Origin: an uncultured Phycisphaerales bacterium
GTDB taxonomy: Bacteria; Planctomycetota; Phycisphaerae; WQYP01
DNA: 16,101 nucleotides
Reading direction: 5' to 3'
Assembly: GCA_937901265.1 (NCBI GenBank)
Contig: CALCHA010000192.1
Span: 1 to 16,101, forward strand
A program made the position numbers and the translations under genes. The notes beneath the pieces were generated by a model that saw nothing but the letters and a program-made list of their open reading frames with translations, did no database searches and was not told where the DNA came from. Position 1 is the stretch's first letter. Every line of letters begins with the position of its first letter. Below, piece by piece: positions 7,712 to 14,082 of this stretch.

Positions 7712-8659
7712 ATGACGACAATCGCTGAAGGCACCCACGATGATCACGGCCCCAATGGGGAGGATCATGACCACGCGCACCCCAAGTTCCTGGCGCACCA
7801 CTTCGATACCCCGCAGCAGCAGTTCGATTCCGGCAAGCTCGGCCTCTGGCTCTTCCTGACCACCGAAATCCTGCTCTTCTCCGGCCTCTTCTGCGCCTAC
7901 TCCGTCTACCGCGCCCGCCACCCCGAAGTCTTTGAATATGCCCACCTCTACCTCAACAAGGTCTACGGCGGCATCAACACCCTCGTCCTGATCTTCTCCT
8001 CCTTCACCATGGCCTGGGGCGTTCGCGCCGCCCAGATGGGCTCGCGTAAACTCTGCGTCGGCCTGCTCGGCATCACCGTCATCTGCGGTGGCGTGTTCAT
8101 GGGCATCAAATACGTCGAATACCAGGCCAAGTTCCACGAACGGCTCTACCCCGGCGTCCATTACAATCCCACTGAACGCCCCGATGAAATCGGTAAAATC
8201 GAAAAGACCACCCAGGGCCCCGAGACCGTCGTCCTCCCAGATGCCAACGGCCCAACCGTCCAGAAGGACGCCCCCCAGTACGCTCACACCGCCAACGGCG
8301 TGACCTTCGAACAATCCAAAGTCCAGCGCGCTCCCATCGGCCCTGCCGGCCTCAATCCGGAATGGCTCTCGCAGGAACAGGCCCGCAGGAACAATGAGGC
8401 CACCGTTACCACCACCCATGAGATCGGCGATGAGCCCAAGAATGTCCAGGTCTTCTTTTCCATCTACTTCCTCATGACCGGCCTCCACGGCATCCACGTC
8501 CTCGCCGGCATGGCCCTCATCACCTGGGTCATGCTCCGCGCCCGAAAAGGCGAGTTCGGCCCCGAATACTACACCCCCGTCGACTTCGTCGGCCTCTACT
8601 GGCACGTCGTCGACCTCGTCTGGATTTTCCTGTTCCCCCTCTTGTACCTGATTTCCTGA
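7712..8659 (+). CDS. coxC: CoxC, cytochrome c oxidase subunit III with a long helix 3-4 insertion
   Basis: The protein has 315 residues, five predicted helices (about 43-65, 86-106, 114-134, 247-273, 292-314) and lacks the first two helices of mitochondrial subunit III, as usual in caa3 enzymes. Family features include [19 protein letters not shown] (42-60), [13 protein letters not shown] (131-143), [14 protein letters not shown] (253-266) and the terminal [18 protein letters not shown]. The N-terminus is His/Asp-rich (residues 9-30, seven His), possibly metal-binding. Between helices 3 and 4 there is a soluble stretch of about 105 residues (140-245), much longer than the loop of about 30 residues in typical five-helix subunits; I recognise no domain in it. 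Subunit III stabilises subunit I and supports proton uptake. The gene starts 56 bases after coxA, and the ribosome binding site is weak. Confidence 0.94.
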   Translation: MTTIAEGTHDDHGPNGEDHDHAHPKFLAHHFDTPQQQFDSGKLGLWLFLTTEILLFSGLFCAYSVYRARHPEVFEYAHLYLNKVYGGINTLVLIFSSFTMAWGVRAAQMGSRKLCVGLLGITVICGGVFMGIKYVEYQAKFHERLYPGVHYNPTERPDEIGKIEKTTQGPETVVLPDANGPTVQKDAPQYAHTANGVTFEQSKVQRAPIGPAGLNPEWLSQEQARRNNEATVTTTHEIGDEPKNVQVFFSIYFLMTGLHGIHVLAGMALITWVMLRARKGEFGPEYYTPVDFVGLYWHVVDLVWIFLFPLLYLIS

Positions 8660-8701
8660 GGCCGCCTCCCTCGGCCGGCGCTTCTTAAGGACTTCCACGC
8701 T

Positions 8702-9259
8702 ATGAGCGACATCTCCCACAACCCTCTCAATCCCCACGGCACGCCGGTTCCCCCGGCAAGGCACGGCGATTTCGCCCCCGCCACGCCGCCCCCCCATTCC
8801 AATGAAGAATTCGGCGGCCATCCCGCCCATGGCGTCGGACACGTCGTTTCCATGCGCGTTCTTGCGACCGTCTTTGGATCGCTCGTCTGCCTCACCGTCC
8901 TTACCGTCGCCGTCTCTTACGTCAACTTCGGCGAAGCCAACCTCATCGTGGCCTTGGCCATCGCCGTGCTCAAGGCCTCCCTCGTCGTGCTCTACTTCAT
9001 GCACCTTCGCTGGGACCGCCCCTTCAACTCCATCGTCTTCGTCGGGTGCCTCATTTTCGTCGCGCTCTTCATCAGCCTCTCCATGCTCGATTCCGGCCAA
9101 TACCACCGTTCTGTCTGGGACATCCAGGCTGTCGAGGTTAAGCACGTGCCGCTCAAGGCAGAGGGCGACACTGCCGGTGTGCATCAGGATACCGCGGTCC
9201 CCGGCACCGTCGCCCCCGCGGCTCCCCCGGGAGCAGCAGCGCCCGCAGCCAACCACTGA
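8702..9259 (+). CDS. coxD: Cytochrome c oxidase subunit IV (prokaryotic caa3 type)
   Basis: The protein has 185 residues. A polar, His/Pro-rich N-tail (1-47) precedes three transmembrane helices at about 50-72, 79-99 and 109-128. The signature VLYFMHLRWDRPFNSIVFV (spanning helix 2 to helix 3, about 95-113) is typical of the small CyoD/COX4_pro-like subunit IV found after subunit III in caa3 operons. The subunit has no cofactor and probably stabilises the CuB site or complex assembly. After helix 3 comes a hydrophilic tail ending in an Ala/Pro-rich run (165-185), longer than in most homologues and probably disordered. TAAGGA at 8686-8691 precedes the ATG. The 42-base gap after coxC contains a small GGCCG/CGGCC stem but no U-tract, so read-through is expected. 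Confidence 0.9.
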   Translation: MSDISHNPLNPHGTPVPPARHGDFAPATPPPHSNEEFGGHPAHGVGHVVSMRVLATVFGSLVCLTVLTVAVSYVNFGEANLIVALAIAVLKASLVVLYFMHLRWDRPFNSIVFVGCLIFVALFISLSMLDSGQYHRSVWDIQAVEVKHVPLKAEGDTAGVHQDTAVPGTVAPAAPPGAAAPAANH

Positions 9260-9390
9260 CCCGCAACGCTGCCCCCCGCGTATCTTTTCTGGCCCCTCGC
9301 GCGGCCGCGACCTCAATCCCCGCCCCCTTCGCCATCCTGCAACTCAGGCCCCTTGGCGTTTTCGACGGGCCTGTACGATGAAGGCTTTCC

Positions 9391-9993
9391 ATGTCCGGGC
9401 TACAAGACCCTCCCACGGATGAATTTTCGGACAAGCGCCTGCACATCTCCGGTGCCGGCACGATCGGGATGGCGGTCCTCCTGGTCTCCCTCACCATCCT
9501 TTTCGCCGCCTCCATCATCGCCTATTTGCTCATCCGCTCCCGCGCCTCCGTCTGGCCCCCTCCGGGCTTCCCCAGGATCCCCTCCACCCTCTGGCTTTCC
9601 ACCATCGTCATCCTCGCCTGCTCCCTCACCATTCACATGGCCCTGCGCGCCATCCAGCGCGGCAGCGAACGCGGCCTCGCCCTCATGCTCTGGATCACCT
9701 TCGCCCTGGGCCTGCTCTTCCTCGCCATGCAAACCCTCAACTGGATCGAGTTCTACGACAGCATCGGCCCCGAGATGCAACTCCGCGGGCAATACCTCGG
9801 CATGTTCTACGTCCTCACCGGCCTCCACGCCGCCCACGTCATCGGCGGCCTCATCCCCCTCGGCGTCGTCAGCACCCTCGCCTCGCGCGGAAAATACTCC
9901 GCCAACTACCACCCCGGCGTCCGCTACGCCGCCGCCTACTGGCACTTCCTCGACATCGTCTGGGTCATCCTCTTCTGCGTCCTCTACTTTTGA
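9391..9993 (+). CDS. Second heme-copper oxidase subunit III-like protein
   Basis: The protein has 200 residues and five helices (about 25-48, 65-87, 96-117, 133-160, 178-200). GQYLGMFYVLTGLHAAHVIGG (133-153) and the ending YWHFLDIVWVILFCVLYF match subunit III of heme-copper oxidases, so this is a paralogue of coxC, shorter and without its long loop. Several caa3 operons of ACIII-bearing bacteria carry such an extra subunit III; it may complete a two-part subunit III, replace CoxC under some conditions, or act in assembly. The sequence does not say which. GAAGG at 9380-9384 with 6-base spacing supports the ATG. A gap of 131 bases separates it from subunit IV, the largest inside the operon; I see no gene in that gap. 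It is the last gene of the operon. Confidence 0.88.
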   Translation: MSGLQDPPTDEFSDKRLHISGAGTIGMAVLLVSLTILFAASIIAYLLIRSRASVWPPPGFPRIPSTLWLSTIVILACSLTIHMALRAIQRGSERGLALMLWITFALGLLFLAMQTLNWIEFYDSIGPEMQLRGQYLGMFYVLTGLHAAHVIGGLIPLGVVSTLASRGKYSANYHPGVRYAAAYWHFLDIVWVILFCVLYF

Positions 9994-10030
9994 GTCCGCT
10001 CCAATCCGTTCCCTCGTCCTACCGCTGCCC

Positions 10031-10056
10031 GTTGTTTTTCGCACTGGGCGAACAAC
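10031..10056 (+). terminator. Weak hairpin after the cox operon
   Basis: GTTGTT (10031-10036) can pair with AACAAC (10051-10056), and the inner CGC/GCG encloses a 5-base loop, with a three-T bulge on the left side. There is no U-tract directly after it. It may contribute to the end of the operon 38 bases after the last stop codon, but the larger inverted repeat downstream is a better candidate. Confidence 0.2.
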
Positions 10057-10095
10057 AGAGCTGCGGCCGTCAGGGGTTGGATTTTAGACATTTTT

Positions 10096-10326
10096 GACCA
10101 GGGACAGAAACGCTTTTCTTCGGGAGTCCGGGCTAAAACGCGAAGGGACGAAGGACCCACGAAGGGCACAAAGGCGCTGACCCTAGGCGCGCGATCCCTC
10201 GAGCCATGGAACGCTTTCAGAGAAACGTGTCCAAACTCTGCCAGACCCCTTCGTGAACTTCGGGGGTCCTTCATTACTTCGTGTTTCGGTCTCGACTCTC
10301 GAACCAGGCCGTTTCCGTTCCTGGAC
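10096..10326. repeat. Imperfect inverted repeat with 79-bp arms between convergent genes
   Basis: The left arm 10096-10174 and the reverse complement of the right arm 10248-10326 align without gaps over 79 bases with 57 identities (counted by hand, 72%). The best blocks are AAAC-CGAAG, GAAGGACCC-CGAAG and CAC-AAGG. The 73-base spacer (10175-10247) shows no gene. As RNA in either direction it would fold into a long hairpin, and it sits between the 3' ends of the cox operon and the TPR gene, so a bidirectional terminator or mRNA-protecting element is plausible. The arms contain the phrase GGCACAAAGG (10165-10174) also seen between actC and actD. Such CGAAGG/GGCAC-type phrases look like a non-autonomous dispersed repeat; I see no target-site duplication. 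Confidence 0.8.
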
Positions 10327-10343
10327 AAGGAGGGTGCCCCACC

Positions 10344-11759
10344 TCACCCCGCCAGTTGCCCGCGCAACTCCGCCAGCCGCTTCTTTGTGTCCAGGTAGTT
10401 GAACTCCCACCGGATCACCTGCGAATAAATATCGATTGCTGCCTGCACCTTGCCCGAGTCCTCAAGCGCCCGGCCATACCAGTAATGCAGCCCCTTGCTC
10501 TTGGTGTCCCCCGACATCGCCATGTCGTAGTCCTCGATCGACTGCTTCAGCGTGTCCAGCGCCTCGGGCAGCATCTTCTGCTGCATGAACGCCCGGCCCA
10601 GCAGGTGCAGCGACTCCACGCGGTACTTCGGATTGTTCTGCGCCTCCTGCAGCGCCCCGATCGCTTCGTCGAAGTGCCCCGTTTCATAGAGCCGCCGCCC
10701 ATATTCGTAGCGGATGACCAGGTCCGTCGGAAAACGGTCCGAGCGTTCCTTAAATTCCCCCAGCTCAAATTCCGCCCGGTCCTGTATTGCCTTTTCGATC
10801 TGTCCCTTGAGGTCCGCGTCGTCGGGATGCTGCCGCGCCGCTTCCTTCAGCAGGTTCAGGTTGCGCTTCAACTGCTTGATCCGCACATCCCCCGCCGCCA
10901 TCTTGAAGCGATACACCTTCGTCGCCGCCGCGGCCTTGGTGTAGACCTCGATCGCCAGGTTCTCGCTGGCCTCATCCTCGGTGTCCGCCAGCGCCTTGGC
11001 ATACTTCTGGATGAACTGCATCTCGTGAGGATTGCGCTCGTAATCCGCCCGGGCCGCCTCCACGGCTTTCCTGCGGTAATCGTCCGACTGCGACAGATTC
11101 TCCTCCTCCATCAGCTTCTTGGTCTGATCGCGATCCTTGATCGACTCCTTGAAGTCCCCGCCCTTCTCGTAATTCCCCGATTTCAGCGTCGACTGCGCCG
11201 CATACTGCTTCACCAGGTTGTCCAGCGCCCCATCCGACGGCTTGAGCAGCCGCGCCAGTTCCGCCGCCTGGCTGGCCCGCGCGTAGTCCCCCACCTTGGC
11301 AAACAGCGCCGCCAGATCCGTGTACAGGTCCACCTTGGGCGACTTGTTCGTCCGGTTCGCTTCCTGCAGAATCGGTCCGATCCACATCACCACTTCCGCC
11401 AGGTTCAGCTCCGCCGCGCTCTTCGCCATGTTCACCATGTGCGTGATGTTCCCCACATCCTTCGCCAGCAGGTACTCCGCGTTCAGCATCGCCTCCTTGG
11501 GCGTCTTGCCCTTGAAAGGCGTCTTCGTGCCGAACATTCCCCCCGCGGGCTTGCCCCCGGCTACCTTCCGGTGGAACCCCACCTCGCGCAGCTTCCGGTG
11601 CTCCTCAATATTGAACGGCTCGCGCTGCAGCCCCTGGATATACATGTCGATCGCGTAGTCGAAGTTGCCCGTCGCGGCCACCTGGGCCGCGCGCAGGAAA
11701 TAGGGATCCCCCTTGCCCGGGCCTTCATTCGCATCTACAACTGCTGGTGTTTCTGCCAT
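10344..11759 (-). CDS. Tetratricopeptide repeat protein, function unknown
   Basis: The protein has 471 residues with no signal peptide or membrane helix, so it is probably cytoplasmic. TPR-like helix pairs are visible at about 18-50 (ATGNFDYAIDMYIQGLQREP), 141-175 (AKVGDYARASQAAELARLLKP), 346-375 (YETGHFDEAIGALQEAQNNP), 380-410 and 422-455; the last ends in the common TPR finish YLDTKKRLAEL. The middle (190-340) is highly charged and mostly helical. A Gly/Lys stretch (66-87) is probably a flexible loop. It is likely a scaffold for protein contacts; no enzyme motif is present and the partner is unknown. It runs opposite to the cox operon and is divergent from moeA, and its promoter candidate is at 11827-11854. 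The ATG has only a modest GAGAAG 7-8 bases upstream. Confidence 0.88.
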   Translation of the reverse strand: MAETPAVVDANEGPGKGDPYFLRAAQVAATGNFDYAIDMYIQGLQREPFNIEEHRKLREVGFHRKVAGGKPAGGMFGTKTPFKGKTPKEAMLNAEYLLAKDVGNITHMVNMAKSAAELNLAEVVMWIGPILQEANRTNKSPKVDLYTDLAALFAKVGDYARASQAAELARLLKPSDGALDNLVKQYAAQSTLKSGNYEKGGDFKESIKDRDQTKKLMEEENLSQSDDYRRKAVEAARADYERNPHEMQFIQKYAKALADTEDEASENLAIEVYTKAAAATKVYRFKMAAGDVRIKQLKRNLNLLKEAARQHPDDADLKGQIEKAIQDRAEFELGEFKERSDRFPTDLVIRYEYGRRLYETGHFDEAIGALQEAQNNPKYRVESLHLLGRAFMQQKMLPEALDTLKQSIEDYDMAMSGDTKSKGLHYWYGRALEDSGKVQAAIDIYSQVIRWEFNYLDTKKRLAELRGQLAG

Positions 11760-11826
11760 GCCTCATCTTCTCGTTGCGCGCAATCTTTAGAACTCGGACA
11801 CCCAGTGTAATCTAAATGGTCGAAGG

Positions 11827-11854
11827 ACCCTACCATACACATGCTCGAAGTCAA
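11827..11854 (-). promoter_or_regulatory. Candidate sigma70-type promoter of the TPR gene
   Basis: On the minus strand TTGACT (11854-11849) and TAGGGT (11832-11827) are separated by 16 bases, giving a leader of about 60 bases to the TPR start codon. The -35 box matches 5 of 6 consensus positions, the -10 box only the TA...T frame. Confidence 0.4.
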
Positions 11855-11916
11855 GAAACACCCCCGCCCGACCGTTCAGAGCCGCGACCGACACCCGAAA
11901 AACACTCCCTGAAGAA

Positions 11917-11921
11917 AAGGA
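11917..11921 (+). promoter_or_regulatory. Ribosome binding site deciding the moeA start
   Basis: AAGGA lies 8 bases before the ATG at 11930. The frame is open 114 bases further upstream, but that extension is polar, rich in Pro/Arg and unlike any MoeA N-terminus, whereas MLTVQESLAIV at 11930 is the usual beginning. Confidence 0.7.
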
Positions 11922-11929
11922 CCAGCCCC

Positions 11930-13135
11930 ATGCTGACCGTTCAAGAATCCCTGGCCATAGTAACACGCGAAGCTCGTCCGCTGGTCGCAACATCTCTCGC
12001 CCTCAGCCGCGCCGCGGGCGCCCTGCTCGCCGAGCCCCTCTATATGGACATCGACAGTCCCCCCTTCGACCGCGCCATGGTCGATGGCTTTGCCCTGCTG
12101 AGCGCCGACGCCCGCGCCGGGGCCTCCCTCCGCATCGTCGGCCGCCAGGACGCCGGCGGCCCGCTCTTCCCGGGCCCCCTCCTCCCCGGGCAGGCCCTCG
12201 GCATCAACACCGGCGCGCCTTTGCCCGCGGGGGCGGACGCCGTCGTGATGGTGGAGCACACCCGGGTGGAAGGCGCGACGGTGATGCTGCAAAGGCCCCT
12301 GGCGGCGGGGCAGGGAATGCAGAAACGGGGGGCCGACGCGCGCGCCGGCCAAAGGATCCTGGAGGCGGGCCAGACGCTCCATGCCGCGCAAATGGCGCTG
12401 GCGGCGATGGCGGGCGCGGCGCAAGTGGCGGTCCGGCGAGCGCGGGTGGCGATCCTGACCACCGGCGACGAGCTGGTGCCGATCGCCGCCACCCCGGGCC
12501 CGGGCCAGATTCGCAACTCCAACGGCCCGATGATGGCGGAGCTGGTGCGGCACACCGGGGCGGAGGTGCTGGACCTGGGCGTGGTGGGCGACCGCGAGGC
12601 GGACCTGCGTGCGATGCTGGAGCGCGGGCTGGCGGAGGCGGACCTGCTGCTGGTTTCGGGCGGGATGTCCATGGGGACGCGCGATCTGGTGCCCCCGCTG
12701 CTCACGGAGCTGGGGGTGGCGATTCACATTGCGAAGGTGCGGATCAAGCCGGGCAAGCCGTTCATTTTTGGCACGCGCGACGGGGCGTCGGGGCGGAAGT
12801 ACGTCGCGGGGCTGCCGGGCAATCCGGTGTCGGCATTCGTGACCTTCCACCGGTTCGTGCGGGCGATCCTCGGGGCGCTGACCGGGGAGCGCGACGTTGA
12901 CCGCTCCAGCGCTGGTTGCACCACGGTCGCGCTCGAGGCCAACGGCGACCGCGCGTTTTACCGGCCCTGCGCGGTGGCAGTGGACGCTGCGACGGCGCGG
13001 GTGCAGCTGACACCGCTGGCATGGAAAGGGAGCGCCGATTTGTTCACGCTTGGCCAGGCGCAGGGCCTGCTGATCCGGGAACCGGGAGCGCCGGCCGTGG
13101 AAGCGGGGGCGGTGGTGCCGGTGCTTCTTCTGTGA
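11930..13135 (+). CDS. moeA: MoeA, molybdopterin molybdenumtransferase
   Basis: The protein has 401 residues, the usual MoeA length. It inserts molybdate into adenylated molybdopterin in the last step of molybdenum cofactor synthesis, in the cytoplasm. Visible family segments in order: LTVQESLAIV (start), SPPFDRAMVDGFAL (43-56), INTGAPLPAGADAVVMVE (92-109), the MPT-binding domain with ILTTGDELV (175-183), NSNGPMMAEL (196-205), VSGGMSMGTRDLVPPLL (242-258), KVRIKPGKPFIFGT (269-282) and GLPGNPVSAFVTF (294-306). The catalytic-type Asp and the GGxSxG-like loop are present. No other moa/moe/mob gene is nearby. The first 290 or so coding bases prefer C-ending codons, while from about 12,230 onward G-ending codons dominate. 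It runs divergent to the TPR gene, with a weak promoter candidate around 11786-11813, and its stop lies 15 bases from that of convergent yebC. Confidence 0.96.
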   Translation: MLTVQESLAIVTREARPLVATSLALSRAAGALLAEPLYMDIDSPPFDRAMVDGFALLSADARAGASLRIVGRQDAGGPLFPGPLLPGQALGINTGAPLPAGADAVVMVEHTRVEGATVMLQRPLAAGQGMQKRGADARAGQRILEAGQTLHAAQMALAAMAGAAQVAVRRARVAILTTGDELVPIAATPGPGQIRNSNGPMMAELVRHTGAEVLDLGVVGDREADLRAMLERGLAEADLLLVSGGMSMGTRDLVPPLLTELGVAIHIAKVRIKPGKPFIFGTRDGASGRKYVAGLPGNPVSAFVTFHRFVRAILGALTGERDVDRSSAGCTTVALEANGDRAFYRPCAVAVDAATARVQLTPLAWKGSADLFTLGQAQGLLIREPGAPAVEAGAVVPVLLL

Positions 13136-13150
13136 CGCCCGAGGCGACCG

Positions 13151-13884
13151 TCATAGCGTGGTATTTTCCTGGAGGTCGGCGTTGGTGTAGACGTTCTGGA
13201 CGTCGTCGTTGGCCTCGAGGCCGTCGGTGATTTTGTGCAGCTTTTCGGCATTTTCGCCGGCGGTGGCGACGGTCTGCGACGGAACCATCACAAGGTCGGC
13301 ATGGGCCAGCTCGATCTTGTTCGCAATCAAAGTTTTTCGGACGGTCTCGAAGGCGGCCAGCGTGGTGGTGACCTCGTGGCCCTCGTCGGACGTCTGAACG
13401 TCCTCCGCGCCGGCTTCGAGGGCGATCTCCATCAGCCGCTCTTCCGATATCTGGCCCCGCTCGATGTTGATCACCCCCTTTTTGGTGAACATCCACCCCA
13501 CCGCATGCGCCCCGGCAAGCTGTCCGCCATGCTTGTCGAAGATCAGCCGGACCTCGCCCGCCGTGCGGTTGCGGTTATCGGTCAGGGCGTCCACCAGAAT
13601 CGCCACCCCGCCCGGCCCGTATCCTTCATAGAGGACCCCCTCGAAGTCCTGCCCCCCCCCTTCGCCAGAGCCCTTTTTGATGGCTTTTTCGATGGTGTCG
13701 TTGGGCATATTCACGGAGCGGGCCTTGTCGCAGGCGTAGCGCAGGCGACGTTGTCGTCCGGATTAGCCCCCCGTTTGGCGGCAATCATGATAAGACGGGC
13801 AACTTTGGACCACGCCTGACCGCGGCGGGCGTCGACCACGGCCTTCTTCCGCTTGATGTTTTTCCAGTGGGAGTGACCTGCCAT
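13151..13884 (-). CDS. yebC: YebC/PmpR/TACO1 family protein, interrupted by an apparent 1-base frameshift
   Basis: The family N-terminus MAGHSHWKNIKRKKAVVDAR starts at 13884 with a strong GGAGG 6 bases upstream and runs to ANPDDNVA, where the frame breaks; continuing it hits TGA at 13719-13717 after 55 codons. The rest (LRYACDKARSVNMPNDTI...) is in another frame and runs to 13151. Restoring one base near 13744-13745 gives a normal protein of about 244 residues, with GSGEGGGQDFEGVLYEGYGP, GVAILVDALTDNRNRTAGEVR and WMFTKKGVINI as family landmarks. YebC proteins are cytoplasmic; they were described as transcription regulators and more recently as ribosome-associated factors helping translate proline stretches, like mitochondrial TACO1. 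The otherwise intact sequence argues for a sequencing or assembly error, but a recent mutation is possible. If real, only a product starting at Met 13714 could be made. Confidence 0.93.
13741..13750 (-). other. Frameshift site in yebC (one G missing from a likely GGG run)
   Basis: The coding strand reads GTC GCC TGC GCT ACG here, while the family needs Val-Ala-Leu-Arg-Tyr, that is GTC GC(C) CTG CGC TAC. A single base lost from what was probably a run of three G (plus strand, now GG at 13744-13745) explains the break exactly, and both flanking frames are otherwise perfect. Confidence 0.85.
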
Positions 13885-13890
13885 GCGCGG

Positions 13891-13895
13891 CCTCC
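13891..13895 (-). promoter_or_regulatory. Strong Shine-Dalgarno of yebC
   Basis: GGAGG on the minus strand lies 6 bases before the ATG at 13884. It fixes the true start of yebC upstream of the frameshift, instead of the internal Met at 13714. Confidence 0.8.
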
Positions 13896-13932
13896 GGGCG
13901 AGGTGTCAGGGAATAGCGGCGAAACGGCAGCG

Positions 13933-13961
13933 ATTGTAGGGGTTGTGACGTGAAGCGGCAA
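13933..13961 (-). promoter_or_regulatory. Candidate sigma70-type promoter of yebC
   Basis: On the minus strand TTGCCG (13961-13956), a 17-base spacer and TACAAT (13938-13933) form the best promoter match in the window, with 5 of 6 consensus bases in the -10 box. Transcription would begin near 13926, leaving a leader of about 40 bases. Confidence 0.6.
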
Positions 13962-13999
13962 AAATTGCACGGCGGAAACCAAATCTTGCGACATCGCGC

Positions 14000-14027
14000 T
14001 TGCGTCGGCCCGTTTATCACCCATAAT
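14000..14027 (+). promoter_or_regulatory. Candidate promoter of the PEP-CTERM gene
   Basis: TTGCGT (14000-14005), 16 bases, then CATAAT (14022-14027) with AAGG after it. The -10 box matches 5 of 6 consensus bases, the -35 box only TTG. It would leave a leader of about 50 bases before the GTG at 14083 and shares the 198-bp divergent region 13885-14082 with the yebC promoter. Confidence 0.45.
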
Positions 14028-14069
14028 AAGGCACCGATACCGTACACAAAGCCGTGTGGCTGATTCTTC

Positions 14070-14074
14070 AGGAG
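14070..14074 (+). promoter_or_regulatory. Ribosome binding site deciding the GTG start of the PEP-CTERM gene
   Basis: AGGAG lies 8 bases before GTG at 14083. An earlier in-frame GTG at 14056 would place nine polar residues (including Asp and Glu) before the basic start of the signal peptide and has no comparable ribosome binding site. Confidence 0.7.
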
Positions 14075-14082
14075 AGGGTCGA

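Noticed and set aside
7640..9316. Minus-strand open frame of about 558 codons opposite coxC and subunit IV
   Set aside because: Acidic, Gly/Asp/Val-rich shadow; the plus strand encodes recognisable oxidase subunits throughout.
9300..9360. Possible tRNA or tRNA remnant before the second subunit III, suggested by a translated RDLNPRPLR-like peptide
   Set aside because: No GGTTC-type T-loop, acceptor stem or cloverleaf can be drawn on either strand; the resemblance is to a frequently seen spurious peptide only.
9353..9379. Promoter-like pair TTGGCG...TACGAT before the second subunit III
   Set aside because: The spacer is only 15 bases and the start site would fall almost on the start codon, leaving no room for the ribosome binding site in the leader.
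10281..11810. Open frame of about 509 codons on the plus strand
   Set aside because: It is the antisense shadow of the TPR gene, rich in Arg/Leu/His with no domain, and it runs through the inverted repeat.
11816..11929. N-terminal extension of moeA
   Set aside because: The 38 extra codons do not look like MoeA; ATG at 11930 with AAGGA is well placed and gives the family start.
13136..13150. Terminator between convergent moeA and yebC
   Set aside because: Only 15 bases separate the stops; the TGACG/CGTCA pair that overlaps them is five bases with a 10-base loop, too weak to call.
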